A stretch of DNA of 64,000 nucleotides, taken from NCBI GenBank assembly GCA_028280415.1, contig JANQLV010000023.1, positions 310,001 through 374,000 on the forward strand, given 5' to 3'. This stretch comes from Saprospiraceae bacterium (lineage in GTDB: Bacteria; Bacteroidota; Bacteroidia; Chitinophagales; Saprospiraceae). Both the position numbers and the translations under genes were made by a program. The notes beneath the pieces were generated by a model. It was not told the origin of the DNA. It searched no databases and saw nothing but the letters and a program-made list of their open reading frames with translations. Shown piece by piece: positions 17,298-27,288 of this stretch (its first letter is position 1; the number at the start of each line of letters is the position of its first letter).

Positions 17298-20200
17298 TTA
17301 AAACGTCACTTCTCCTGTTTCGTGTATCAAATTAATTCTTCCCCATGAATTACTTGCAGCATTATCTAACCTTATCGGCTCACCAGAGAATGGGTCTGTT
17401 AATAATAAAGATTTGCCAGTATGATTAGAATACCTCCTACTAACTTGATCTCCAACAGTAACTGTCGAAATCAAAAGCCCTAGCGCCCCCATTTTTTTTG
17501 ACCCCGTAACAAAGGCAGCGACTCCTATAGTGGCAGCTGTACCAGAGGCAGGTAATGCATAATCTCCAGGAATGTTAAAAGGATTACTATCAACACCATT
17601 GTCATTAATTAAAGTTACTAGATCAATGACATTTGATGCAACATCAGAATACTCTGACAGAGACAAATCATCTATATTACATGATGATGAACTACACACT
17701 TCAGATCCTTTCCAAACATCTAAAGCCGCCGCTCCCCAAAAGGCTTTTTTGAATTCAGTTTCATATGAAGCCTCAAAGTCAACTGTTCGAGATACCGCAT
17801 TACTAATTGATATATTAAACCCTGAAGTCTCAATACCTAGTTGCACAGAAGAAACTTTTTCGACTGAAATATCGACACTAGTAATTATTGCTTGCTTAGT
17901 AATCACCCGACCATTTGCGGTTGATCTCTCTGAGATTTTACTAGTTACAACTCTTGAAATTCTATGATTGTTATTACCAAAGTATGTGTAATATATGTGT
18001 GTCTTTGGTGGTTCAGGCGCCGCCCCATCCGGATCAATTAAACTAACCGGATTCCCCAACACATAATTATAAGGACTCCAAGCTGCAAACTCCGCTGCCA
18101 AAGGATCCAAACTTAAAAACCTGGCAATATCCGCATCATAAAACCTGGCCCCGCGATAATCCAGTCCTGTTTCCACATCCCGCTCATGCTGAGTGGTCAG
18201 GTATTTTTCCTGCTCGCTGCTCTTCTCTCGAAAGACTTTTCCATAAGGGAAATAGTCAATCATGTTTTTGGAGAAGTAAGTAATCGCTCCGTTACAGTCA
18301 AGATCGGTAAAATATACAACCCGGGTGTTCCCCAGATGATCGTAGAGGTAGTAGGTCAAATCGGGAATTGGCGGATTTGTGATCTCTACCAGGTCATCAT
18401 TGAAAGGATCACAAGCAGCATAACCATTGATCCAGACATCTTCGTCGATTGTACGTTGTAATAATATGCCAGATAAGTTTGTAGTCGTTTCAGGCACTCC
18501 ATTTCCGGTCGTATAGGTGAATATGTCCCCGAGGCTATTAATCGGAATCGTTTGAAGCGTCAGGTAGGGACCGCTAAGGTAGCCCAACTCTGAATCCAGA
18601 ATATGTAATTCCTGACCGCTACAAATTCGAATGCGGTAAAGGTTTTCGGGTAGGCTCAGTGCATTAGGATCAGTAATCCAATTATTACGCAAAACCGCCA
18701 GGGACAGGTTTTGGGCACCTGAGGCTTCTTCATTACAAATGGGGGCACTACTTGTACAAGTGTAGGGAGAACCCTCCGCATCGCCGGGCGTAAAACTCAA
18801 GGTTGCTTGATGTGGAATTTTCGCCACTCTTTCATTACCGTAAAAATACCAGGTTAGCTCATTATTATTGATATCGAATACGCCTAATTCCTGACCACCC
18901 GAAGTACGGATATAATATTCTTTATTCAGTGAATTACCGGATTCCGTGAGACTTTTAAAAATACGCTGATCATTGGTATCGTAGAGGTAGTCCGTATCTT
19001 GAGTATTGCTACCTACCTGTCGCTGAATTTCCCAAGGGAGATGCGCTCTGCCGTAAGCGACACTCTGGATTCCTCTTTTAGAATCTAAATTTAGATTACC
19101 ACTTCCATCTTGTTTATAACTAAAGATGTTTCCTCGCTCATCCGTAATTGTTTTTAAACGATTCGTACCGGGCGCATAATCATAGTTATAAATAAAGTTA
19201 GGATAGTCTATATCAAAAGGATCATTACAACGAGTTAGCTGCGTCAGGTTTCCGATTTTATCATATACATAACTGGCATCTCCACAAGGTATCGTATTTG
19301 GCGTATCTCCGGTTTGGATTACTCTGGCATCTGCATTGATCAGACGATTTAGATTGTCGTATTGATAATTATAAATGGTTGGCCCGGTCATTAAGTCTAA
19401 AAGAATATTGTTTGTATTCTCTTGCTTATAAACAGCCCGGGAAGTATTGATATTGCCATTATAATTAGCGGTAAAATTAGTAGTATGCTGGGCATCCATA
19501 TTCCCATCATAGTACAGTTTCCAGTCAAAAAGATGACTAGTAATATCTGTTAACCTGAAGCGTTGATCATAGGTATAATTTACTTCATCGACGATGACAT
19601 TATCACATTGCCCAGTATTGTTTCCACCACCCGGGTCCTCGGTAGAATCAAAATAGACCTTCTTCTGCACTGCGCCAATCACATCATCATAATCATAGGA
19701 TACTACTTTATAACCATTTGTATTATCAGGATCATCGTAATTGATAAAAGCTTTTTTGAGGCGATTCCAGTTATCGTATTTAAAAGTGTATTGTACATCC
19801 AGCGATCCATCACAATTCAAATCTACCTGCTGCTTTTCAAAGGAACCTTGCCGATTATAGTCACGATAATCAATTCGGACCAGCCTGCCCTTATCTGTGC
19901 TATTAGGTTCTTTAAACTGTTTCATCTCCCATTTCAGAAATCCATCTTCATCATAGGAATAAAAACAATTTTCAACCAATATTCCATCCAGATCATAGCT
20001 ACTGGTTTGGGCTACCCGACCTAAGGTATTGCTCATACTATTTTGCAAATAGGGTAAAGCATTGGCGGGATAGTTACCTACTGAGAAATAATCATTGTAA
20101 TAATATTTCTTCTCAAACTTTGCGGTAGGACTATTAATCAGATTGTTCAATGTAGTTTCGAAATCACTGTTGGTCACCCAGGCCATACCTTCATTATCTA

Positions 20201-23200
20201 AAAGAATGCCCGTCGACTGCGTGCTTACCTGATGAACTGGTCGATTGAAACGATCGTACTGGTACAAGCGTTTTTGACCATTGGCAAATTCCTGGGCAAC
20301 GAGTTCTCCTGAGCTATTGTATCCGAAAAGACTTGTCCCATCATCGACCGTCGTTGAGCTATACATTTGTCCCAGGAAGTTATAGTGATAGTTATTGATC
20401 TGACTCAAGGGATTGATTACTTCAAAGACATTACCCTGACTATCGTAGCGGAAAACGGTAGCTGTGGTGCCATTATTCGTCAAGGTAGCAGCTGTCTGTC
20501 CGAGTTGGTTGGTATAAGTGATGGCTTCCTTTCCGTCTTCATCTGTTGTTTTGATTCTAAAAAAGAATAGACCATCTGGCAATTCATTTGGCGCCCTAGG
20601 AGTCAATTCCGCGATCAAGCTCGTACGACTAATGATACTATAATCAGAGTTGATGGTGTGGCCTCCAATAATTGCTTCACCATATTTTGCAGAAGCTAGT
20701 GGGCGACTTCTCGGAGCCACATCAAAGTCCTGATTAAGATGAGTAGCATCACCTGTTGGAATACCATAAACCGGAGCTGTTCCAAATTGCGGTTTCATCT
20801 GTAGCACCGGACGATCCCAAAGATCATAGATATTATTTTCTAAAATCACTCCTTCTTTAATCATTGCTGCTGGTCTACCAAGCGGATCAACATAGGCTCT
20901 TTCGTACCAACTTTTCGTATCGGACAAATAATTATTCGTCTCTACAAAATTGAAATTGGTTCGTTCTTCAAAAGATGGCGAAAGATTAGGATTATCGTTC
21001 CAATAGCTATAAGTCACATCTTGGATCAGAGCGCCATTGCGCCGGGTTTCATGCAAACGCAGGAAACTGTCATAGGTATAAGATAAGGTCGTACCATTAG
21101 GATCAGTAAGCGATTGAATAGTATTGTCCGGATTATAAACAATGGTCGTCCTTTGTTCTCCATTTAGTCCTGGTCCTAGAATTGTAGTTTCTGGCAAACC
21201 AACAGAATTATAGATCGTTTCTGTTTTTAATCCTTTGATATTGCTTTCTAATAAGATTTGAGCATTCTCATTACGATCAAAAATTTTCAATAGTTTTAAA
21301 GTTTCATATGGAAACTGCGGATCAAGAGTTCCAGTACTAAAGCTAAGTATGGTACCATGAGCAGGTACCACTTTTTGATAGATTTTCTTAGGATACAATT
21401 TACCATTGAGGCTTCCACCCCAGTTAGTCCCATAAATCGTATACTGAGCATGTGAAACCAGATCATCTGCTGTTGACTTATTGGTCGTCCTTACTTCAAA
21501 GGGCATTCCTCTGACCTTCCAGTTATTATACAGTTCGGAGAGAATGGTTCCGTTGGGTTGATTCCCCGTATGGTGATCTGGATGATTGATCAAATCGTAG
21601 AGATAAAAGTATTCTTCTTTGGCAAAAGCATCAGCCAGAGCACTATAGCTCGTTTCTTGTCGAAAGAGTTTGTACGAAGGCTGAAAAGTCAAAGGAGAAC
21701 TGATGCCCATAATTGTAAAGCCGGGAGAAGTCGTATTCCCTAAATGGTCCGCATCAAAATATTCGTAATCCGTAGTTGTGGCCATTTGTCCACCATTATC
21801 AAAAACCGTTTCAATATCTTGTGTTTTTTTGATGAAATAGCTATTGAGATAATGCTCACTAAAACTATCATCAGGCCAGTCTCGAGTTTCATAAAACCGA
21901 GTAACATCGTACATGCCAGTTTCTGGTACCAAATCAGGGTGCTCCGTAATATTGTTTAGATTAGCAACGCCATCAAAGACTTTTATTTCATCGTAAGTCG
22001 AAAGAGTTGAACTAGTTCTGTTCCCATCCTTATCTCTATTTACGACTTTCTTGACCTTTCCCCATATATTATATTCCTGGGTATGGACGACTTTCATCTC
22101 AGGAGCGGCATCACCTTCAAGGAGCATAGGGCCCCGGACCGTAGCTTTTAGGTAACCTGCAGAACGATGATATCGCGTATCGTATTGAAAGTTTGATTTA
22201 AAGTCGATTTGGTCTGATCTTACTTTCAAGTCTTCAAAATCATAGGTCCATAGTTTTTCAGTATTGTTGTGGTCCCTGACTCTTTTATGCGACACTACAG
22301 CATAAGTCTGATAGGCATAAGGTTTACCAGGTTGAATCGGTAAAGGTGAGTTACAAATAAACTCTGCTTGACAGTTAGATGAACCAGGAATTACTACATC
22401 TTGTTCTCCTGGCCTAGGGGTATAAATATAGCTCGCTAAAGAGTAAGATTTATCCGGAGTAAAAGGAATAGCTAAGGGTATATTTTTTAAAATGGGAGAT
22501 AAATCAAAATAATCAAAGTCTGTTTCTTTCCCTAAAGGATCGATTATCCTATCTAACAATACAAAATTGGTATTATGGAGCAGGGTGTTTTCCTCTGCAC
22601 AAGGATCACCAATTGGTTCTGTTGTCTTAATATAATATTCAAAGCTGGTTGTGGGTTTTACACCTCCTGAACCATTTACTGGTTCCTGAACAATTGAAGT
22701 TAGTACAAAGATATTTCTTTGCTTACCAGATTTAAGGAAGTTCGTTTCAAAGCCTCCACCATTTATGTTTTTAAGATAAGCAGGGGCATAGCGATTTACC
22801 AATTCTATGTCATATGTAAAACTAAGCTTTTGTTTTAAAAGGAGCTCTCCTGAAGTATTACGTTCCTTATACTCTACTGTATTTAGCATATAAGGCCGTT
22901 TAGCATAACGGTAAAGTTTAACCTCAAAAAGATATATTCCCCTGGAAAAACTTTCAGAATTACAAAAAATGGCACGAGTGGGTTCATTTCCCCAATTAAA
23001 CCCATTTTGATCACAAGGAGTAGTGTTAACACATTCATTCGGATCATCAATAGTATGATTCCACCAAAAGCCAGGAGGTGTAGTAGGTGTTGGACAAGGA
23101 TCTATTCCAATATCTCTATAAAAGTCTTGCATAGCGAACCAAGGCATTCCAATTCCAAATTTATGGGGTATTGCCGCACCAGAAGTCAATACATTCTGAT

Positions 23201-25007
23201 GATTCTCCGCCATAGGATTTGACGGATTTGGATAGGTTCGCTCAAAATAAGAAACACAAGGATCAGGAGGGTTAAGTGAATTTCCAAGTTGAATCTGTGT
23301 TGGGGTTTGCGAATATTCATTATCAGAATTTGACGGTCCAATCTGTATATGAAATCCCTCGAACTGTGGTGGATAATTAGGCATGACAAATAAATCATTA
23401 GTAGTTGTAAATTCATGATTGATTACACTTGCCCACTTGAAAGGTTTATTAAACGTATTATAAATAGATTCTCCCATCCGGGCCTCATAGCAACTCGCTG
23501 TGACAAATTCATTTGGATTAGGGTTAACTTGTGTAGTTTCTTCAGGAAATCGGGCATCTCCTGTCGCTATATTAATATCGAACAAACAATTCTCTCCGTT
23601 TATATTTCGTATAACCGTTTCAACTTCATAGATATCTCCGGCGGGTAAATCATTACCAATACGAGCAGATTCCAAATATCCGTGATCAAAAGGAACTCCG
23701 GAAGATTCATCTTCTACATCACGTCGTACATATTGATCACTTAGAAACAGATTATTCTCCCCTTTATACGGATTTAATGAGTTATTTATAAAAGAAAGTT
23801 TATTCTCACAGCTCATCTCTACATTTTTGGATTTAATATGATGGTATCTATGCCATCCTTTTCCTTCAAAGCCATTTAAGCCATATTTTTCAACTTCGAT
23901 TTTACTATATAAATCATCAAATAATTCTTCAGTTTCTTCAGGAATATCTTGGCCTGGATTATCCGTATATGTATATTCATAATTGAAGGTTAGTTCATTA
24001 AATGGAACATCTCCCTCCTCAACTACAGAGTATATTCTCCTAATAAATAATTCTTTGCACGTCTTAGCCAATATTTCTCCATCCGCCTGAGGATCAATAA
24101 AGAATCGAGCAATAGAATTACGATATCCATCATAAACCTGAAAAAAATTGAAACATCCTAATGGATCTCCATAATCAAAATTGATTTTCCCATTTTTTAA
24201 TGGATGTTCAATTACTTCACAATACCAGGTTAAGTATTCTGTCTTAGGTAGGTATAGGTTAGCTAAGACGCCAGGATGATCATGACAAACGGATTGTACC
24301 CGCTGATTAGAAGGGTTCCGGTGAGCAAGAATACGTTTAGTCATTTTAAAAACCGTGCCATCATCCATAGTTACGAACCAATTTCCAGCGCGGAGTCTGG
24401 CTTCTACATATTGCTCAAAAACATTAAGAACAAAAACATAATCTTCTCCATCTTTTTCTTTATAAACTAATCTTCCACTTGCATAACCAGGAATCGAAAG
24501 CTCTGGTGAAAAATAATAGAGTAGACCTTCTTCTTCAGATTCTCTACAATCCTCTGGTCCAGCTAAACCATCTCTTTCAAAGTAAATTTCTGTAGGTGTG
24601 GGATTACCAGTAGTCCTAATACTATTTTTCTCAGCAATACTATATTTTGCAAAATCCTCGGTATTAATACTAATCATGGGAAGGCCAAGGTTCCAGCCTT
24701 CACCATAAGGAATCCCCGTAGAATGCGGGAGGTTATCCCCAGCAGAAAAGGTAGAATTATGGCTTAAACTTGCTGTAAAGCTGAGTCCGGAGGGTGTTGT
24801 CACGGTACCCAGCGTATGGGAGGTATTCAAAGTACCAGTAAAAAGATTAACTTCTGCACTGACGCCACCTGCATTGATGCTTGAGGTTTTGACCTCCGCA
24901 GAAGGGGAACGACCGTTTCCGCTACCACCGGCCCATTGAGCAAGGGCGGGAATACTCAGGCATTGCAGGAAAAGCAATAACCAAAAAGAATTAGTTTTAA
25001 AGTTCAT
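17298..25007 (-). CDS. RHS/YD-repeat giant secreted protein (RHS1)
   Basis: This 2569-residue protein starts at MNFKTNSFW, chosen because it begins a clean signal peptide ending ALA-Q; an upstream in-frame ATG at 25052 would bury it. The N-terminal section (about 30-700) opens like other Bacteroidota RHS proteins (VNLFTGTLN, TTPSGLSFTASLSHNS). Many YD repeats follow (for example YDSFLRLHETRRNGAL, YDRFNRPVHQVST). The RHS core near residues 2225-2325 has DHLGNTRVVYF, then RGARFYDADIARFLSLDPLA and YNYVLGNPVSLIDPDG. After DPDG comes a variable tip of about 240 residues that I cannot assign. No candidate immunity gene follows. The gene lies between the two halves of the secretion system, 343 bp before gspG, so it could be a substrate of that machine; this is inference from position. 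Confidence 0.9.
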   Translation of the reverse strand: MNFKTNSFWLLLFLQCLSIPALAQWAGGSGNGRSPSAEVKTSSINAGGVSAEVNLFTGTLNTSHTLGTVTTPSGLSFTASLSHNSTFSAGDNLPHSTGIPYGEGWNLGLPMISINTEDFAKYSIAEKNSIRTTGNPTPTEIYFERDGLAGPEDCRESEEEGLLYYFSPELSIPGYASGRLVYKEKDGEDYVFVLNVFEQYVEARLRAGNWFVTMDDGTVFKMTKRILAHRNPSNQRVQSVCHDHPGVLANLYLPKTEYLTWYCEVIEHPLKNGKINFDYGDPLGCFNFFQVYDGYRNSIARFFIDPQADGEILAKTCKELFIRRIYSVVEEGDVPFNELTFNYEYTYTDNPGQDIPEETEELFDDLYSKIEVEKYGLNGFEGKGWHRYHHIKSKNVEMSCENKLSFINNSLNPYKGENNLFLSDQYVRRDVEDESSGVPFDHGYLESARIGNDLPAGDIYEVETVIRNINGENCLFDINIATGDARFPEETTQVNPNPNEFVTASCYEARMGESIYNTFNKPFKWASVINHEFTTTNDLFVMPNYPPQFEGFHIQIGPSNSDNEYSQTPTQIQLGNSLNPPDPCVSYFERTYPNPSNPMAENHQNVLTSGAAIPHKFGIGMPWFAMQDFYRDIGIDPCPTPTTPPGFWWNHTIDDPNECVNTTPCDQNGFNWGNEPTRAIFCNSESFSRGIYLFEVKLYRYAKRPYMLNTVEYKERNTSGELLLKQKLSFTYDIELVNRYAPAYLKNINGGGFETNFLKSGKQRNIFVLTSIVQEPVNGSGGVKPTTSFEYYIKTTEPIGDPCAEENTLLHNTNFVLLDRIIDPLGKETDFDYFDLSPILKNIPLAIPFTPDKSYSLASYIYTPRPGEQDVVIPGSSNCQAEFICNSPLPIQPGKPYAYQTYAVVSHKRVRDHNNTEKLWTYDFEDLKVRSDQIDFKSNFQYDTRYHRSAGYLKATVRGPMLLEGDAAPEMKVVHTQEYNIWGKVKKVVNRDKDGNRTSSTLSTYDEIKVFDGVANLNNITEHPDLVPETGMYDVTRFYETRDWPDDSFSEHYLNSYFIKKTQDIETVFDNGGQMATTTDYEYFDADHLGNTTSPGFTIMGISSPLTFQPSYKLFRQETSYSALADAFAKEEYFYLYDLINHPDHHTGNQPNGTILSELYNNWKVRGMPFEVRTTNKSTADDLVSHAQYTIYGTNWGGSLNGKLYPKKIYQKVVPAHGTILSFSTGTLDPQFPYETLKLLKIFDRNENAQILLESNIKGLKTETIYNSVGLPETTILGPGLNGEQRTTIVYNPDNTIQSLTDPNGTTLSYTYDSFLRLHETRRNGALIQDVTYSYWNDNPNLSPSFEERTNFNFVETNNYLSDTKSWYERAYVDPLGRPAAMIKEGVILENNIYDLWDRPVLQMKPQFGTAPVYGIPTGDATHLNQDFDVAPRSRPLASAKYGEAIIGGHTINSDYSIISRTSLIAELTPRAPNELPDGLFFFRIKTTDEDGKEAITYTNQLGQTAATLTNNGTTATVFRYDSQGNVFEVINPLSQINNYHYNFLGQMYSSTTVDDGTSLFGYNSSGELVAQEFANGQKRLYQYDRFNRPVHQVSTQSTGILLDNEGMAWVTNSDFETTLNNLINSPTAKFEKKYYYNDYFSVGNYPANALPYLQNSMSNTLGRVAQTSSYDLDGILVENCFYSYDEDGFLKWEMKQFKEPNSTDKGRLVRIDYRDYNRQGSFEKQQVDLNCDGSLDVQYTFKYDNWNRLKKAFINYDDPDNTNGYKVVSYDYDDVIGAVQKKVYFDSTEDPGGGNNTGQCDNVIVDEVNYTYDQRFRLTDITSHLFDWKLYYDGNMDAQHTTNFTANYNGNINTSRAVYKQENTNNILLDLMTGPTIYNYQYDNLNRLINADARVIQTGDTPNTIPCGDASYVYDKIGNLTQLTRCNDPFDIDYPNFIYNYDYAPGTNRLKTITDERGNIFSYKQDGSGNLNLDSKRGIQSVAYGRAHLPWEIQRQVGSNTQDTDYLYDTNDQRIFKSLTESGNSLNKEYYIRTSGGQELGVFDINNNELTWYFYGNERVAKIPHQATLSFTPGDAEGSPYTCTSSAPICNEEASGAQNLSLAVLRNNWITDPNALSLPENLYRIRICSGQELHILDSELGYLSGPYLTLQTIPINSLGDIFTYTTGNGVPETTTNLSGILLQRTIDEDVWINGYAACDPFNDDLVEITNPPIPDLTYYLYDHLGNTRVVYFTDLDCNGAITYFSKNMIDYFPYGKVFREKSSEQEKYLTTQHERDVETGLDYRGARFYDADIARFLSLDPLAAEFAAWSPYNYVLGNPVSLIDPDGAAPEPPKTHIYYTYFGNNNHRISRVVTSKISERSTANGRVITKQAIITSVDISVEKVSSVQLGIETSGFNISISNAVSRTVDFEASYETEFKKAFWGAAALDVWKGSEVCSSSSCNIDDLSLSEYSDVASNVIDLVTLINDNGVDSNPFNIPGDYALPASGTAATIGVAAFVTGSKKMGALGLLISTVTVGDQVSRRYSNHTGKSLLLTDPFSGEPIRLDNAASNSWGRINLIHETGEVTF

Positions 25008-25146
25008 AATTTTTATTTTAGATTGAAAAAAGACATAGTTTAGGCTATCCACCCGCAGGTGGTTGCTTTTAAGAAATTATTGTTTTAGTGTTGTATAATC
25101 AGTCGTTGCAGATAATTTGTATTTGCCTGTCTTAATTAAAAAGCTC

Positions 25147-25341
25147 TCATCCCACTTTAACAGGCTTGAGTGAATAAGCCCTATAATCTGCTAAAAAAGA
25201 CGCTAATGCTTCTGACTCTCCTGCACTAAGGTTAGCCGTATTACGGGACAATATTGCTTGACGGATAAGTATCTGATCAAAGAATAAGAAGAAACAAAAG
25301 CCAGTGTGTTTTTTGGGAAAGAAGAAGGGTTTAGTTTTCAT
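25147..25341 (-). CDS. Doubtful small protein upstream of RHS1
   Basis: This is a 64-residue frame beginning MKTKPFFFPKKHTGFCFFLFF, with a basic, Phe-rich start and a Ser/Leu/Ala-rich second half. I recognise no family, and the hydrophobic stretch is short and interrupted. Its orientation matches RHS1, 140 bp away, and it lies downstream of the -7-like element at 25468, so it could be a short leader gene. It could also be a chance frame in the RHS1 leader. Confidence 0.3.
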   Translation of the reverse strand: MKTKPFFFPKKHTGFCFFLFFDQILIRQAILSRNTANLSAGESEALASFLADYRAYSLKPVKVG

Positions 25342-25467
25342 TAGCTATATATTTTATTAATTAATGTTTTAAGTGTTTGAACTGGCCGTAGCAAATCCTT
25401 TCGTAATGGATCTCTTTATTTTGTCCTTGCCGGATAATAATGATTTTTCTGATTTATGTTGAGCGGA

Positions 25468-25475
25468 CAAAAATA
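25468..25475 (-). promoter_or_regulatory. -7-like element upstream of RHS1 (TATTTTTG)
   Basis: On the minus strand this reads TATTTTTG inside TTATTTTTGTCC, nearly the same extended sequence as upstream of gspG (17094) and tRNA-Cys (9736). It is about 460 bp before the RHS1 start, giving a long leader that would include the doubtful small frame. No -33 box was seen. Confidence 0.4.
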
Positions 25476-25630
25476 ATGTCCTTACATTCATGTGTTACCA
25501 TAGGAGGAAAAAAGGTAATAAGCAAAGCCATATTTTTTTTAGACCATCTTCATTTTTAATAAAAATTTTATGGATTCTTTATTACCTTTTATAAAAAGCA
25601 GGACTCGTAATAATAGAGTAACATTTTATT

Positions 25631-26968
25631 ATGAGTCTGATTAAAAATAGTAGCCTTTTAAAAAGGCTAATCCTTTTCAGAGAAAAAGCGCTATTGAAAA
25701 ATAAATGGAAAGGATTAGATAGCTTGACACTTCCTGCCGCAAGTTTGTTTTATGCTTTATTATTGGCTTTATTGATCTCAATAATTAGCACGGCACTAAT
25801 AAGCATAGCTGTTTTTTATAAAGGCACAATAGAACAAATTCAGTTTGAAGAAAACATTTTGCGAAATGCCCAAACCGGGCTAAAATTACTTCTCGCGGAA
25901 AAACAAGCAAGAATTGATCCTTTTAAAACAGATATTTATAATAATACAAAAGACTCTATTGAACTTGCAAAATTCCCCTGGGGCTTATTTGAGGTTGCAT
26001 ATTCAAAAGCATTTAAACAATATAGTTTCAAAAAAACCGAAGTCTTAAAAGTAGCACTTTTAGGTACTCCCTTAGATAGTTTTAGTACAGCTGCTTTGTA
26101 CCTGAAAGAAAGGTCTAATCCTTTAAATATCTGTGGAGATACTTACATTAAAGGTTCTGCCTATTTGCCGAAATCAGGAGTTCGAATAGGCTCTATTAAT
26201 GGCCAAACCTATAATGGGGAGCAGTTAATTTATGGAACACAAAAAAGAAGTGAAGCACAACTACCCGAAATTAATTTAACAATAGCACTACAACAATTAG
26301 ATCAACTTAAAAAATGCAGTGATTTTTCTTTTTACAACCTGGAGGATTCTATTGTACAATCATTCATTCATCCGACTATCATCACAAAGGATTCAATTGT
26401 CTATATTGATCATCATTATTTAAAAGGGAATATTTGTGTTTTTGCGGATAGTTTAATTTATGTTTCTAAAACAGCAGAACTCGAAGATGTTTTATTACAT
26501 GCGCCAACTATTATTTTCGAAGATAATTTTCAGGGAACGGTTCAGGCATTTGCTGAGAAGTATTTAAGTACAGGAATCAAGTCAAAGTTTAATTATCCTT
26601 CTACATTAAGCCTTAATCGATTATCTGGAAGTATTAACGCAAAAGGAATAGAGATTGGTCGTCAGTCAATGATTAATGGTTTTGTTTTATTAAAAGACAA
26701 CGTTCAAACAAAGGACAGCCCTTCTATTATTCTTGATGAAAGCAGCATCCTAAACGGACAAGTTTATTCTGATGGACTGGTTCATCTTAAAGGAACTATC
26801 AATGGTCATATTAGTTGCAAAGGATTTTACGTAATGACTAGTAACGCCTATTTAGAAAATTATCTGAACGACGCAACGATTAATGCTACTGCACGATCAG
26901 AATTTTATTTAAACCCTTTGATTTATAATCAGGATAAAAATAGAGCAATTGTAAAATGGTTAAACTAA
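25631..26968 (+). CDS. Beta-rich membrane-anchored protein in GspK position
   Basis: This 445-residue protein has one N-terminal membrane helix (about residues 38-62, SLFYALLLALLISIISTALIS) preceded by a basic stretch. The remainder is beta-rich, and its last 130 residues read like a bactofilin-type or left/right-handed beta-helix (repeated INGFVLLKD, LNGQVYSDG, LKGTINGHISCKG). It opens the operon of two minor pseudopilins and GspF, the place usually taken by the large tip pseudopilin GspK. The canonical leader with Glu+5 is not visible, so a true pseudopilin is uncertain. It overlaps the next gene by 13 bases. It could cap the pseudopilus or act as an anchored scaffold. Confidence 0.65.
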   Translation: MSLIKNSSLLKRLILFREKALLKNKWKGLDSLTLPAASLFYALLLALLISIISTALISIAVFYKGTIEQIQFEENILRNAQTGLKLLLAEKQARIDPFKTDIYNNTKDSIELAKFPWGLFEVAYSKAFKQYSFKKTEVLKVALLGTPLDSFSTAALYLKERSNPLNICGDTYIKGSAYLPKSGVRIGSINGQTYNGEQLIYGTQKRSEAQLPEINLTIALQQLDQLKKCSDFSFYNLEDSIVQSFIHPTIITKDSIVYIDHHYLKGNICVFADSLIYVSKTAELEDVLLHAPTIIFEDNFQGTVQAFAEKYLSTGIKSKFNYPSTLSLNRLSGSINAKGIEIGRQSMINGFVLLKDNVQTKDSPSIILDESSILNGQVYSDGLVHLKGTINGHISCKGFYVMTSNAYLENYLNDATINATARSEFYLNPLIYNQDKNRAIVKWLN

Positions 26969-27288
26969 AAGCCTCTAGTTTATTAGAAACAATTATTTCA
27001 ACGCTAATAATAAGTATTGTATTTGGCCTTGGAATGGTGACTTTAGGTTTTGTTACCAATCACATCCCGTCAGCAAGTTTTGTTAAAGCGAATATTATTT
27101 TAAATGAAATACTTATTCAAAGTACCCCTCCACTAGTTAATGAGGAAGAAGTCGTTGAAACAAAGAATTTTATAATCAAAAAGAAATGGCAGAAATATTC
27201 TTCTGATTTTATTCATCTCTCCGTCAGTGCCTATAGTCATGATGGAAAATTAATTATAGAAAAGAATGAATTATTCAACATTCCATGA
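26956..27288 (+). CDS. Minor pseudopilin (GspI-like)
   Basis: This 110-residue protein opens MVKLKASSLLETIISTLIISIVFG, a class III leader with cleavage expected after Ala6 and Glu at +5, followed by the assembly helix. The small C-terminal beta domain (KKWQKYSSDFIHLSVSAYSHDGKL...) fits a minor pseudopilin of GspI type. Ala again replaces Gly at -1, as in the other pseudopilins here. It overlaps its neighbours on both sides (13 and 23 bases). Minor pseudopilins start assembly of the pseudopilus tip. The GspI rather than GspH label rests on size and gene order. Confidence 0.72.
   Translation: MVKLKASSLLETIISTLIISIVFGLGMVTLGFVTNHIPSASFVKANIILNEILIQSTPPLVNEEEVVETKNFIIKKKWQKYSSDFIHLSVSAYSHDGKLIIEKNELFNIP

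Larger units (their letters stand above)
25008..25630. other. Divergent intergenic region between RHS1 and the pseudopilin operon
   Basis: This gap holds the RHS1 upstream region and the promoter region of the plus-strand secretion operon. It contains one doubtful 64-residue frame and a -7-like element, both listed separately. No other gene was recognised. Confidence 0.5.

Noticed and set aside
19563-20024. 153-residue open frame antisense to RHS1
   Set aside because: Low-complexity Ile/Tyr-rich product arising from YD-repeat coding on the opposite strand.
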